This document shows, piece after piece, positions 37,905-46,898 of a stretch of 64,000 nucleotides of DNA (the stretch's first letter is position 1; each line of letters begins with the position of its first letter). The position numbers and the translations under genes are program-made. The notes beneath the pieces were generated by a model that saw only the letters and a list, made by a program, of their open reading frames with translations, did not search any database and had not been told where the DNA came from. Origin of the DNA: DATARH01 sp035550515 (GTDB taxonomy: Bacteria; Pseudomonadota; Alphaproteobacteria; ATCC43930; CGMCC-115725); assembly GCA_035550515.1 (NCBI GenBank), contig DASZOZ010000027.1, positions 1 to 64,000 of the forward strand, written 5' to 3'.

Positions 37905-38159
37905 ATGAAACCGCTCCTCCTTGCCGCGCTCGGTCTGGCCGCCGCGGCCTGCGCCGTGCCGGCGCAGGCGCAGTATGCGCCCTATCCGCGCGCTTACGCC
38001 CCCGCCCCGCCGGCGCAGGCTTACCCGCCGTCGTGGAGCTACGACCCGTATACCAGCGGCCAGGCGCCCTGTCCGGAAGGGGCGCGCGGCGAGACTCTGC
38101 ACTGCCAATACCGGATACAGCCGACTTACGGCCAGCCGAGCTACTGGCCGGCACGCTGA
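37905..38159 (+). CDS. Small secreted proline/tyrosine-rich protein
   Basis: An 84-residue protein with a short signal peptide (MKPLLLAALGLAAAACAVPAQAQ, cleavage after AQA-Q). The mature part is rich in Pro, Tyr and Ala (PYPRAYAPAPPAQAYPPSWSYDPY). Two cysteines near the end might pair. No family is recognised; it may be an envelope structural peptide. Confidence 0.55.
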   Translation: MKPLLLAALGLAAAACAVPAQAQYAPYPRAYAPAPPAQAYPPSWSYDPYTSGQAPCPEGARGETLHCQYRIQPTYGQPSYWPAR

Positions 38160-38242
38160 TCTGCGGGCCACCGGTCCGGCCGGTATTCGCCAACCGACGG
38201 CATCCGGGTAGAATGTCGCAGCCGGTATTGCGGGAGGGGGCC

Positions 38243-39013
38243 ATGGCGACGGGGATTGCGGTTTACGACATGGCCGCGACGCAATGGGCGCCTTCCGGCC
38301 CGCCCGGCATCTGGCAGCAGAACATCCGCAGCGACCCCGGCGCCGGCCGCTGGTTTGGCGGGGTGCGGTTCGAGCCGCTGTCGCGCTCGGGGGTCCACCG
38401 CCATTTGGGGCCGGCGGCGAGCTTTATGCTGTCCGGCTCGCTGGTCGATCATGCGACCCGCATGGCCGGCGGCCAGGCGGTGATCAACCTGGCCGGCGCG
38501 GTGCATGACGTGATCTGCTACGACGCGTCGCTGGTGGTGGCGCGCGTCGACGGGCCGATCCTTTATCCGCGCGACACGGACGGGGTGCTCGACGAACTCG
38601 GCGCGGCGGCGAGCGAAGCCGGCGAGCGGCTCGACGCGACGCTCGGCCAGCCGGCCGATATCCTGGTCGACGCGAACGCGGCGACCGCCATCCCCGGCCC
38701 GGTGCCGGGGGTCACGCGCACCCTGCTCTACGACTATGCCGGCCAGCCGCACCGCGCGTGCTTCACCCGGCTGGTGCTGGCGCCGGAGACGCGCATCCCG
38801 GCGCATGCCGCATCGGCGATGCTCGACCTGTTCGTGCTGGCGGGCGAAATCCGCCTCGGCCGGACGACCGCCGGCTCCGGCTGCTATGTGACGATCGACC
38901 CCGACACCGAGCTGGACCTCGCGTCGCGCTACGGCGCCCGCCTGCTCGCCTGGGCCGATGCCCCGGCGCGCTGGACCGACGGCAGCGAGCGCGGCGACCT
39001 CTACGGCTGGTGA
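38243..39013 (+). CDS. Two-domain cupin protein, ChrR-like
   Basis: A 256-residue bi-cupin. The first cupin has SRSGVHRHLGPAASFMLSGSL, with His residues at metal positions, and the second has ETRIPAHAASAMLDLFVLAGEIRLG. The pattern resembles ChrR-type anti-sigma C-terminal cupins and 2,4'-dihydroxyacetophenone dioxygenase-like proteins, but the N-terminal zinc-binding anti-sigma domain is missing, so anti-sigma activity is unlikely. Start: ATG at 38243 with GGGAGG 5 nt upstream. Probably a metal-dependent enzyme; substrate unknown. Confidence 0.7.
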   Translation: MATGIAVYDMAATQWAPSGPPGIWQQNIRSDPGAGRWFGGVRFEPLSRSGVHRHLGPAASFMLSGSLVDHATRMAGGQAVINLAGAVHDVICYDASLVVARVDGPILYPRDTDGVLDELGAAASEAGERLDATLGQPADILVDANAATAIPGPVPGVTRTLLYDYAGQPHRACFTRLVLAPETRIPAHAASAMLDLFVLAGEIRLGRTTAGSGCYVTIDPDTELDLASRYGARLLAWADAPARWTDGSERGDLYGW

Positions 39014-39028
39014 GCCGCCCGGATTACC

Positions 39029-39589
39029 CTACCCCTCGGCGCGCAGCGCAAAGCCGAGCCTGATCCAGCCGACACCGTTGAAGATCAGCTCGACGGCGAT
39101 CAGCGTCCCGAGCAGCCACAGGCTCGACCAGGGCAGGCTCATATAGAGCAGCACCGCGACGCCGATCGCGATGAGGCCGCCCAGCAGCATCAGCCACCAG
39201 CCTTGCAGCTCGCGATGACGCAAGGCCATCACGATACGCAGCACGCCGTTGATCGCCAGCGCGACCGTCACGCAGATCGTGATGATCACCGAGCCGTTCA
39301 CCGGCTCGTCCATGATCAGCAGGCCGCCGGCCACATAGAGCGCGCCGCAGAGCAGAGCCAGCAGGAAGGCGCCCCACTGCTTGTTGGCAAAGGCATGGAT
39401 GATCTGAAAGACGCCGCCGACCAGCAGCGCGGCGCCGATAAAGATGACGCTCAGCAGCGTCACCAGCATCGTATCGCCGAGCGCAAACCCGCCGAGCAGC
39501 ACCATGACGACGCCCAACGCGACAAACCACCCCCATTTCCCCGCGACACGGCGCGGTTCCAGCCCCAATTGACGCGCGATATCCGTCAT
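39029..39589 (-). CDS. HdeD-family membrane protein
   Basis: A 186-residue protein with about six hydrophobic segments, matching the HdeD/DUF308 family (repeated GGxFQIIHAF and GGLIAIGVAVLLYMSLPW). Family members are inner-membrane proteins linked to acid stress in enterics; the molecular role is unknown. It ends 15 bp after the convergent cupin gene. Confidence 0.85.
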   Translation of the reverse strand: MTDIARQLGLEPRRVAGKWGWFVALGVVMVLLGGFALGDTMLVTLLSVIFIGAALLVGGVFQIIHAFANKQWGAFLLALLCGALYVAGGLLIMDEPVNGSVIITICVTVALAINGVLRIVMALRHRELQGWWLMLLGGLIAIGVAVLLYMSLPWSSLWLLGTLIAVELIFNGVGWIRLGFALRAEG

Positions 39590-39626
39590 GGCCGATCACT
39601 CCCTGGCTTTCGCGCCGCAGCGCCGC

Positions 39627-40037
39627 TCAATATCCGACCCATTGCCGCTGGGCGTGCCCCTGTCGGTCGGGGCAAATCTCGTTGCTGAGCGTGACGGTGA
39701 CGAGATCGCCGCTGAATCGCCCCCGCACCTGATAGGCCCGCACGGCACGCGCATTGACATGCCCCGCAGCGGTGTTGCCGGAAAAGCTGCCGTCCGGCCG
39801 CAGCACCAGGTTCTGCAGCATGACGTTGCCCTGCCCCACGCCCACCAATCCGGTCAGGCGGCCTTGCTCGACCGCCAGCCGCACCATCCAGTCGCCGCAG
39901 CGCATACCGGGGATCGCCCGGCCCTGGATGTTCCAGAACCCGTCGCGCGGCACCTGCGCCATCGCCCCCGTCGCGAGTGACACCAGGAAGAACAGCGCCG
40001 ACCCGAGGCGCACCGCCGATTTTCCGCCGCTTGTCAT
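39627..40037 (-). CDS. Small secreted protein, unknown function
   Basis: A 136-residue protein with a signal peptide (MTSGGKSAVRLGSALFFLVSLATGAMAQ). The mature domain is beta-rich with two cysteines (GMRCGDW and EICPDRQ) that may pair. It resembles the secreted proteins often found in Bradyrhizobium-like genomes but no named family is recognised. Start at 40037 with AAGGA 7 nt upstream; an upstream Met at 40082 adds only a hydrophilic tail. It is 37 bp upstream of hdeD. Confidence 0.6.
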   Translation of the reverse strand: MTSGGKSAVRLGSALFFLVSLATGAMAQVPRDGFWNIQGRAIPGMRCGDWMVRLAVEQGRLTGLVGVGQGNVMLQNLVLRPDGSFSGNTAAGHVNARAVRAYQVRGRFSGDLVTVTLSNEICPDRQGHAQRQWVGY

Positions 40038-40205
40038 CGCCGTTTCCTTCTGCCGCAGCGGCCGATCTTTGTCCAAACCCAACCGGAAGGCGAGAGGAGA
40101 CGATCGCCGACGACAGCCAGCCGGGGCGTTTCCGGCCGGGCGTTTTGTCCTTGAGCCGAGCGCGGCCGTCCCATTGCGTCGGCGGCAAATCGGCGGGAAC
40201 CCGTC

Positions 40206-41219
40206 CTAGCCGGCGAGCAACTCCGTCACGGTAGTGTTGATGAACCGGGCGTCTTCCGGGTTGAACACCGGGTTGCCGGCGCGATGACCCCAGATCGACG
40301 GGATCGGGCGCAGCTCGGCATGGGGCATGCGGGCGACCTCGCGGCGGTTGTCCTCGACCGTGAAGTAGAGGTCGGTCTCGCTCGGCATCACGATCGCCTT
40401 GGCCTTGATCGCACCCAACGCCCGGTCGAGATCGCCGCCATAGAGTTCGTTGGCGCTGATGTCGGCGCGCTGCCACATCCACAGCATCGCCAGCAGGTCG
40501 TTGGCGTCGCGCCGGCGGAAGCCGGCCTCCCAGCTGCCGATGAGGAAATCCTCGAGCGACGAGAACCCGATCGTCCGCCAGAGTTCCTCGCGGTAGAAGG
40601 CCTGGCTGAGCCCCCAGCCGGCGTAGACCCGGCCGAACGCCTGGAAGCCGCGCGTCGGCTGGGTGGCGAACCAGCCGTCCTGCCACGCCGCGTCGGCGGT
40701 CAGCGCCGCCTTCACCCCTTCGAGAAAGACGACATTATGCGGCGACGTCTTGGCCGAGCCGCAGATCGGCGCGATGCGCTCGACCCGGTCGGGGAACAGC
40801 GCCCCCCAGTGGAACGCCTGCTGCCCGCCCATCGAGAAGCCGTAGACCAGGCACACCCGCTCGATGCTGAACACTTCTTCCAGCAGCCGCTGCTGCACCC
40901 GGACATTGTCGGTCATCGTGAAACAGGGATAGCGGCCGCGGTCGAACGGCGGCGGGGTGTTGCTCGGGCTCGACGACAGGCCGTTGCCGAACTTGTTCAT
41001 GATGACGATGAAATACCGGCTCGGGTCGAGCGGTCGGCCCTCGCCGATCTGCCATTCGAGGTCGGTATGCTGCGCGCCGAACGAGGTCGGGTAGACGATG
41101 ACGTTGGACTTCGCGGCGTTGAGCGTGCCGAAGGTCTTATAGGCGAGCCGCGCCTTCCGGTAGGTCAGCCCGGACTGCAGCACCACGTCGCCGGCCTCGA
41201 AGATGCGGTAATCGGTCAT
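40206..41219 (-). CDS. Homoserine acetyltransferase-like alpha/beta hydrolase
   Basis: A 337-residue MetX-like alpha/beta hydrolase. It has LAYKTFGTLNAAKSNVIVYPTSF, a nucleophile elbow VYGFSMGGQQAFHWGALFPDRVERI (Ser in G-F-S-M-G), the Asp in IVMPSETDLYF and a His near PSIWGHRAGNP. Those are all the triad parts, but true MetX substrate residues are not confirmed, so it may be another acyl transferase or hydrolase. It begins 7 bp after the end of the acyl-CoA dehydrogenase-like monooxygenase, an operon. Confidence 0.8.
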   Translation of the reverse strand: MTDYRIFEAGDVVLQSGLTYRKARLAYKTFGTLNAAKSNVIVYPTSFGAQHTDLEWQIGEGRPLDPSRYFIVIMNKFGNGLSSSPSNTPPPFDRGRYPCFTMTDNVRVQQRLLEEVFSIERVCLVYGFSMGGQQAFHWGALFPDRVERIAPICGSAKTSPHNVVFLEGVKAALTADAAWQDGWFATQPTRGFQAFGRVYAGWGLSQAFYREELWRTIGFSSLEDFLIGSWEAGFRRRDANDLLAMLWMWQRADISANELYGGDLDRALGAIKAKAIVMPSETDLYFTVEDNRREVARMPHAELRPIPSIWGHRAGNPVFNPEDARFINTTVTELLAG

Positions 41220-41226
41220 CGCGTCG

Positions 41227-42456
41227 TCACCGCATGCGGGAGCCGGGGTCCATGTCGAGATAGACGCGGCCGCCGATCGGGTACCACTCGGGGGCAAGCG
41301 TCACCGTCTGGCCGACCGTGTGCAGGTCGCGCCAGCATTCCGCCAGGCGGCTTTCGCGCTTGAACGAGGTGCTGCCGCCGTGGCGGTACATCAGGTCCAT
41401 CGCCTGGCGGGCGCAGTCGGCGGCATGGCTCGCGGCGAGACGGCAGCGGGCGCGCTGCTCCAGCGTCGTCTCCCCGCCCGCAGCAATCGTGTTCCACAGC
41501 GCGGTGATCATCGCCGTGCGGTGGCTGCGCCCGGCTTCGAGGATGGTGTCGGCGCGGCCGATCGAATCCTGCACCTGCGGGCTCTCGCAGAGCAGCCCGG
41601 CAGGGCGGCCGCGCGGCTGCTTGCCGCCGGCCAGCTCGATCAGCGCCTCGATGCCGGCGCGCGCGATGCCGGTGATGACGCTGCTGTGATGCGGGCCGAC
41701 CCAGGCCTGCGCCGGCAGCTGATAGGTGACGCCCGGCCAGCGCGACCACTGGTTGTCGAGCGGCGCGCCGGCATGGAGCATGACCCGCCGCTGGGGCAGG
41801 AAGACGTCCTGCACGGTCCAGTCGAAACTGCCGGTGCCGCGCAGCCCGCTGACATCCCAACTGCCGGGCACGATCTCGATCTCGGAGCGCTTGAAGACGG
41901 CGCGCCAGTAGCTGCCGGTGCCGTCGGGCCGGGCGACCGGCTCGCCGTTCTCGATGACCTGGAAGCTGCCGAGCATCCAGGCGGCTTCGTTACAGCCGCT
42001 GCCGAACTGCCAGCGGCCGGTCACGCGGTACCCGCCGTCGACCGCGACCGCCTTGCCGCCGCCCTGCACCGCAGTGCCGGCGAGATTGGCGGGGCCGTTG
42101 CCGTAAACCTCGTCCGTCCCCTCCTGCGGGAGGCCCAGCACCACGAGCTGGCCGATCGAGTTGTTGGCGATGTTCCAGCCGACCGAGCCGCAGCCTTCGG
42201 CGAGCAGCTCGCCGACGCGCAGAAAGGTCAGCGGATCGGATTCGAGGCCGCCATAGGCGCGCGGGATCAGCAGCCGGTAGAAGCCGGCCTCGCGCATTTC
42301 CGCGACAAGGTCCGGCGGCATGCGCTGCTCGCGCTCGATCTCATCCTTGTAGCGGCGCAGCGTCGGCTGGATCGCCTTCGCCGCTTGCACCACGGGTTGC
42401 GCGTCGACATCCATCGGCAGGCGCTTGTCCGAGGCGATCGGGTCGATTGTGTCCAT
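41227..42456 (-). CDS. Acyl-CoA dehydrogenase-fold monooxygenase (HpaB/DszC-type)
   Basis: A 409-residue protein with the acyl-CoA dehydrogenase fold but adapted as a flavin-dependent two-component monooxygenase. It has AGFYRLLIPRAYGGLESDPLTFLRVGELLAEGCGSVGWN at the N-end, GRWQFGSGCNEAAWMLG, and GGSTSFKRESRLAECWRDLHTVGQ near the C-end. The acyl-CoA base is not evident. Substrates are aromatic or sulphur heterocycles in known members. Start: ATG at 42456 with AGGAGG 7 nt upstream. A reductase partner is not adjacent. Confidence 0.8.
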   Translation of the reverse strand: MDTIDPIASDKRLPMDVDAQPVVQAAKAIQPTLRRYKDEIEREQRMPPDLVAEMREAGFYRLLIPRAYGGLESDPLTFLRVGELLAEGCGSVGWNIANNSIGQLVVLGLPQEGTDEVYGNGPANLAGTAVQGGGKAVAVDGGYRVTGRWQFGSGCNEAAWMLGSFQVIENGEPVARPDGTGSYWRAVFKRSEIEIVPGSWDVSGLRGTGSFDWTVQDVFLPQRRVMLHAGAPLDNQWSRWPGVTYQLPAQAWVGPHHSSVITGIARAGIEALIELAGGKQPRGRPAGLLCESPQVQDSIGRADTILEAGRSHRTAMITALWNTIAAGGETTLEQRARCRLAASHAADCARQAMDLMYRHGGSTSFKRESRLAECWRDLHTVGQTVTLAPEWYPIGGRVYLDMDPGSRMR

Positions 42457-42537
42457 GGCGGCTCCTCCTGCCGCGCTACTTTGACCCAGTTTGCCCGTTC
42501 GCGCACCCGTCTCGCACCGCATGGCCCCGCGCCTGTT

Positions 42538-42567
42538 CGTCATGGCCGGGCGCGACCCGGCCATGAC
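42538..42567. repeat. Compact inverted GTCATGGCCGGG element, copy 4
   Basis: GTCATGGCCGGG (42539-42550) and CCCGGCCATGAC (42556-42567) form a 12-bp stem with a 5-nt loop in the region between the minus-strand aminotransferase end (42588) and the next gene start (42456). It is a short version of the family seen at 2801. Confidence 0.7.
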
Positions 42568-42587
42568 CACCGGTGTCGCGGGGTCGG

Positions 42588-43871
42588 CTAAGCCGCCAGC
42601 GCCTTGACCGCGGAGGCCCAGGCTTCGCGGGTGAAGCGGATGTCGTCGTCGGTGTGGGCGAGCGACACGTAGTATTTCTGCTCGCCCTTGAGGATGCCGC
42701 GCTCGCGCAGCAGTGCGTTGAAGCGGCGCACCATGCCCATGTCGTTGCGCAGCGTGCCGCGATAGTCGGTGACCGGGTCCGGCGAGAAGACGACGTCGAA
42801 CAGCGGCGGCTCGCCGATCACCTGCGCGGCGATCCCGGCCTCGCGCAAGAACTGCGCCAGCGTGCTCATCAGCTCGCGGCCGGTCGCGTGGATCCGCTCA
42901 TAGGCGCCCGGCCGGCGCAGGATGTCGAGCGTCGCCAGGCCCGCCGCGGCCGCCACGGGGTTGCCCGACAGCGTGCCGATCTGCATCAGGAAGGCGTCGT
43001 CGCCGACCTTGTTCTTGTCGAAATGCGCCATGATCTCTTCGCGGCCGGCGATCGCCGCGAGCGGGAAGCCGCCGCCGATGACCTTGCCCAGGGTGCAGAG
43101 GTCCGGCTCGACGCCGTAATATTCCTGGGCCCCGCCAAACGCGAGGCGGAAGCCGGTCACCACCTCGTCGAAGATCAGCGGCACGCCGTTTTCGGCGGTG
43201 ATGCGGCGCAGCGCCTGGAGGAAACCCGGCGCCGGCGGGATGATGCGCTGGAACGGCTCGACGATGACCCCGGCCAGCTCGTCGCGGTGCTCGCGGACGA
43301 GGCTGGTCACCGCATCGATGTTGTTGAACGGCGCGATCAGCATCTCGTCGCGCAGGCTGCGCGGGATGCCGGCGGAATCCGGGATCGCGCCGGGAAAGTT
43401 CGAGGTCCGGCGCGGCGCCAGGCTCATCAGCGAATAGTCGCTCATGCCGTGATAGCCGCCCTCGAATTTGAGGATCTTGTCGCGCTTGGTATAGGCGCGC
43501 GCCGCGCGCATCGCGTACAAATCGGCCTCCGACCCGGTCGACACGAACCGCACCTGCCGCGCACAAGGCACCGCGTCGACGATCGCCGCGGCGAGCTCGA
43601 TCCCCCAGCGGTTGTTGGCAAAGAAGGTCGTGCCCGAGGCGACTCGCGCCTGCGCGGCGGCGGTCACCTCCGGATGCGCGTGGCCGACCAGCATCGGCCC
43701 GGAGCCGAGCAGGAAGTCGACATATTCCTTGCCGTCCTCGTCCCACACGCGGCCGCCGCGCCCCTCGCGGATCACCACGTCGCCCGGAATATTGCCGAAG
43801 CTGCCGGCAGGCAGGACGCGGTTGGCGGTCTCGATCAGTCCGTCCTGAAGCTTCGGCATCGGCGCGCTCAT
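42588..43871 (-). CDS. Class III aminotransferase, glutamate-1-semialdehyde aminomutase-like
   Basis: A 427-residue PLP aminotransferase. GSEADLYAMRAARAYTKRDKILKFEGGYHGMSDYSL contains the conserved phosphate and substrate loops, and PLIFDEVVTGFRLAFGGAQEYYGVEPDLCTLGKVIGGGFPLAA has the PLP Asp and the Schiff-base Lys (GK-V-IGGG). HemL-like in sequence, but with an unusual tail, so it may be an omega-aminotransferase instead. Start: ATG at 43871 with AGGGAG 7 nt upstream. Single gene; substrate unknown. Confidence 0.9.
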   Translation of the reverse strand: MSAPMPKLQDGLIETANRVLPAGSFGNIPGDVVIREGRGGRVWDEDGKEYVDFLLGSGPMLVGHAHPEVTAAAQARVASGTTFFANNRWGIELAAAIVDAVPCARQVRFVSTGSEADLYAMRAARAYTKRDKILKFEGGYHGMSDYSLMSLAPRRTSNFPGAIPDSAGIPRSLRDEMLIAPFNNIDAVTSLVREHRDELAGVIVEPFQRIIPPAPGFLQALRRITAENGVPLIFDEVVTGFRLAFGGAQEYYGVEPDLCTLGKVIGGGFPLAAIAGREEIMAHFDKNKVGDDAFLMQIGTLSGNPVAAAAGLATLDILRRPGAYERIHATGRELMSTLAQFLREAGIAAQVIGEPPLFDVVFSPDPVTDYRGTLRNDMGMVRRFNALLRERGILKGEQKYYVSLAHTDDDIRFTREAWASAVKALAA

Positions 43872-44019
43872 CTCGGCACTCCCTCTCAACGGCCGTCATC
43901 CGCGCAATAACCTCACCCGCAGGCGCGAGACGCAAGACGGATTTTTCCGCATCGACAAATCGCTTGACGCAAGAATTCTATTTTTGTTCTCTCGACGATG
44001 GATCGACCGGACCTCCCCG

Positions 44020-44643
44020 ATGCTCAACCGCGGTCTTTTGCAATGCCACGCCTGCCAGTCCCCGCACGGCTTCACCCCGGCAGACGATGCCGGTCGGGCG
44101 GCGTCCGCGGACCGGCTTTTCTTCGCGGTCCGGCCGCCGCCCGTCGCGACGCCCGGCATCTCGCGCCTTGCCTGGCATCTGCGCGACAAGCATCGGCTGA
44201 CCGCGACGCCGCTGCGGCCGGAATGTTTTCACGTCACGCTGCTCTTTGCCGGATTTTACGGGCAGATCCCGCCAAAAACGCTAGAAGCGCTCGCCGCGGC
44301 CGCCGGCACCGTCGCCATGCGCCGGTTCCGCGTCGGTTTTGATTGGGTGGCGAGTTTTCGCCGGCGCGGCGAGCGGCCGCTGGTGCTGCGGGGCGATGAC
44401 GGTGTGACCGGGCTGGTGTGGCTGCGCGATCGGCTCGTCGCCGCCGCAACCGGCGTTCCGGGCGGTGTCCCCGCCACTCGCAGCAGCTTCACGCCGCACC
44501 TGACGCTGCTTTACGACGCGCGCGAGGTCCGCGAAGAACCGGTCGAAGAGATCGGGTGGCCGGTGACCGAATTTGTCCTGATCCGCAGCCTTTTCGGCCA
44601 AGCCCGACACGTCGTGCTGCGGCGCTGGCCGCTCCGCGGCTGA
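44020..44643 (+). CDS. 2'-5' RNA ligase-family phosphodiesterase (LigT/ThpR-like)
   Basis: A 2H-type phosphoesterase of 207 residues from the start used here. Two HxT motifs are clear: CFHVTLLFAG and FTPHLTLLYD. They hydrolyse or ligate 2'-5' or cyclic nucleotide bonds. The start is uncertain: ATG at 44020 (MLNRGLLQCHACQ) or TTG at 43984; neither has a clear ribosome site, and the family region begins about DRLFFAVRPP. Single gene, divergent from the aminotransferase. Confidence 0.8.
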   Translation: MLNRGLLQCHACQSPHGFTPADDAGRAASADRLFFAVRPPPVATPGISRLAWHLRDKHRLTATPLRPECFHVTLLFAGFYGQIPPKTLEALAAAAGTVAMRRFRVGFDWVASFRRRGERPLVLRGDDGVTGLVWLRDRLVAAATGVPGGVPATRSSFTPHLTLLYDAREVREEPVEEIGWPVTEFVLIRSLFGQARHVVLRRWPLRG

Positions 44644-44733
44644 GGTTCGTCGCGGCAACAGGCGCGGCGGCTTTGCGTTTTGCGCGATCGGCGTCAGACT
44701 GCGGCTATCGTCAATCCCGGCGGGAGGGGGTCG

Positions 44734-45423
44734 ATGCCGCTGCCCGGCCCGAACGAAAGACGGCGGCTGTTCGAAGGCCATGCGCTGTTCGGCAAGCTGC
44801 CGCCGGCCGATCTGGACGCGCTGCTGCTGCATGCGCGGGTCGAACGCTACCCGGCCGGCCGCGCGATTTTCGCCAAAGGCTCGCCCGGCCGCAGCATGAT
44901 GGCCATCCTCAAGGGCAGCGTGCGGATCAGCACCCCCTCGCCCGCCGGCCCCGACATCGTGCTGACCATCCTGCAGTCCGGCGAGGTGTTCGGCGAGATC
45001 GCGCTGATCGACGGCGCCGACCGCACCGCCGACGCGACCGCGGTCAGCGATTGCGAGCTGCTGGTGCTCGACCAGCGCGACTTCATCCCGTTTCTCGAAC
45101 GCCGCGCCGATCTCTGCATCCTGTTCCTGAGGATGCTGTGCCAGCGCTTGCGACAGACCGACCAGCAGGTCGAGGAGGCGATGTTCGGCCGGCTCGACGG
45201 GCGCATCGCGATGGCGCTGCTGCGCCTGGCGCATGCGGTGCCGCCGGACGGCGACGGCGGCGTCGTCCTGCGCATCACCCAGCAGGAGCTGGCCGGCATG
45301 GTCGGGGCGGCGCGCGAGAGCGTCAACAAGCAGCTTCACGTCTGGCAGAAGGAGGGCGTCTTGCGGCTGGGGAAGCGGCTCATCGAGATCGCCGATATTG
45401 AGGCGCTCGCAACGCTGTCATAA
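44734..45423 (+). CDS. Crp/Fnr-family transcriptional regulator
   Basis: A 229-residue regulator. The N-terminal cyclic-nucleotide-binding domain is shown by GRAIFAKGSPGRSMMAILKGSVRI and GEVFGEIALIDGADRTADATA (about residues 45-115). A C-terminal winged helix follows, with ITQQELAGMVGAARESVNKQLHVWQKEGVL as the HTH. No Fe-S cysteine cluster like Fnr's is present. The effector is unknown. Start: ATG at 44734 with GGGAGG 6 nt upstream. The 45477 gene follows by 53 bp and may be regulated by it. Confidence 0.93.
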   Translation: MPLPGPNERRRLFEGHALFGKLPPADLDALLLHARVERYPAGRAIFAKGSPGRSMMAILKGSVRISTPSPAGPDIVLTILQSGEVFGEIALIDGADRTADATAVSDCELLVLDQRDFIPFLERRADLCILFLRMLCQRLRQTDQQVEEAMFGRLDGRIAMALLRLAHAVPPDGDGGVVLRITQQELAGMVGAARESVNKQLHVWQKEGVLRLGKRLIEIADIEALATLS

Positions 45424-45476
45424 AAAAACCCGCGCCGCTCTCGGCCGGCGCCGCCCGGCCGCATTTGGAGACCCGC

Positions 45477-46205
45477 ATGGACCTGACCCAACTCAAGGAA
45501 GCTGCCATGGAAGCAACGGCGCGGGCGCTGGAGGACAAATTCGGGGCCGTGCCCGACGAGGACAGCGACGCGTGGGAGAGCGAATACCGCCGTCAATTCG
45601 CCCTCGCCAAGCAGCGCTATGGCGTCATCACGCCGACCGTCGCCCGCGCCGCCGGCCCGGCGCTGCAGCTCCCCGAACTGCGCGGCGACACGCAGGAATT
45701 GGTGCATTGGGGCGAGCAGGTGCGCGCCGAGCGCTTGCGCGAGGTGACCGATGCCGGGCGGCGCGCCTGGATGGCCAAGACCTGGACCCGTGCCGCGCTA
45801 TGGGTCAATACCCGCGACGTGCCGATCGCCACGCTGCTCCAGCGCACCCAGGGCCAATACGACGACTACCGCCGCCAACTTGCCGCGCAGAAGCAGGCGC
45901 AGACGGCCGCGGCGCAGCAAAAGGCCGCCGCGCTCGCCGCCTACCAGGAAAGGCTGCGCCGGGCCAATGTCAGCGAGGCCGGCCTGATCGAACTGATCGA
46001 CGCCGCCGAGCAGCTCAAACCCGGCGCGCTCGGCGAAAAGCTCGCCGAGCTGCACGCACCCGACCGCCATCTGCGCGTCTTCGCCACCAGCGACCCGACG
46101 GTACTGCTGGTCAAGGAGAAGAACCTCAAGGGCCAGCACGATTACGGCATCGAGCGCGACGAAGGGCTGGTCGCCGACCTCAAGCTCTTCGCTTCCGCGC
46201 CATAG
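45477..46205 (+). CDS. Hypothetical protein with central coiled-coil
   Basis: A 242-residue cytoplasmic protein. It has a long Ala/Gln/Lys-rich segment (QLAAQKQAQTAAAQQKAAALAAYQERL, about 130-158) that looks like a coiled coil, and a basic C-terminus with LLVKEKNLKGQHDYGIERDEG. No family is recognised; it has no signal or membrane segment. Start: ATG at 45477 with GGAG 6 nt upstream. It follows the Crp/Fnr regulator. Confidence 0.5.
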   Translation: MDLTQLKEAAMEATARALEDKFGAVPDEDSDAWESEYRRQFALAKQRYGVITPTVARAAGPALQLPELRGDTQELVHWGEQVRAERLREVTDAGRRAWMAKTWTRAALWVNTRDVPIATLLQRTQGQYDDYRRQLAAQKQAQTAAAQQKAAALAAYQERLRRANVSEAGLIELIDAAEQLKPGALGEKLAELHAPDRHLRVFATSDPTVLLVKEKNLKGQHDYGIERDEGLVADLKLFASAP

Positions 46206-46391
46206 GCGGGACGCGGCGGAATAAGGCGGCTCGCCCCAATGTGACGAATTATGTCGGGAATCCCGCCCGCTGCGTCGTCGCGCTTACAATTCTTCACCAA
46301 AATAGCGGGCGCCATACATCCTTCGATTACATACCGCCACTAGCCTCCGCACCATAACGCGGCGCGAAGCCGCCACAGATGGAGGGGTGTG

Positions 46392-46868
46392 GTGTCCGAT
46401 TTCCACTTGCTGCTTCAGGAACAGATCCCGTCATTGCTGCGCTACGCGACGGCGCTGACGCGGGATTCCGAGCAGGCAGCAGATCTGGTCGAAGATACGG
46501 TGCGCGAGGCGCTCGACTATCAGCGCCATTGCCGCGGCGACGTGCGCATCTGGCTGTTCACCCTGCTGCACGACCTGCGCGGCAACCCGTTTCGCGAGAT
46601 GACCCTGCCGGCGCCGGCCCCCCTCGACCCGCGGCTGCTGTTGACCCTGTCGGACCTCGATCGCGCGATGGGACAGCTCACCGAGCAGCACCGCGCGGTG
46701 CTGCTGCTGATCGGCCTCGAAGGCTTGAACTATGCCGAGGCCGCCGCGGCGCTGCGCATCACCGTGGCAACGCTGCGCACCCGCCTTTCCAAGGCGCGCG
46801 CCGCGCTGCGCCGCCTGATGGGTGTCGCCGACACCACGCGGACAACCGCTCGCCGGGCCGCCGCCTGA
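46392..46868 (+). CDS. ECF-type RNA polymerase sigma factor
   Basis: A 158-residue small sigma factor. Region 2 is LLRYATALTRDSEQAADLVEDTVREAL, and region 4 is LTEQHRAVLLLIGLEGLNYAEAAAALRITVATLRTRLSKARAALRR, with the HTH typical of ECF sigma factors. GTG at 46392 (SDFHLL) has GGAGG 6 nt upstream; GTG at 46389 is also possible. No anti-sigma gene is evident within the next few hundred bases; the next gene is a convergent MscS channel. The target regulon is unknown. Confidence 0.88.
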   Translation: MSDFHLLLQEQIPSLLRYATALTRDSEQAADLVEDTVREALDYQRHCRGDVRIWLFTLLHDLRGNPFREMTLPAPAPLDPRLLLTLSDLDRAMGQLTEQHRAVLLLIGLEGLNYAEAAAALRITVATLRTRLSKARAALRRLMGVADTTRTTARRAAA

Positions 46869-46898
46869 GGGCCGGCCTCTCCGCTTATCCCGGGCGGC

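Noticed and set aside
43963..43990. A TTGACG-like promoter before the 2'-5' ligase gene
   Set aside because: The -10 and start are not clear; too weak to list as a feature.
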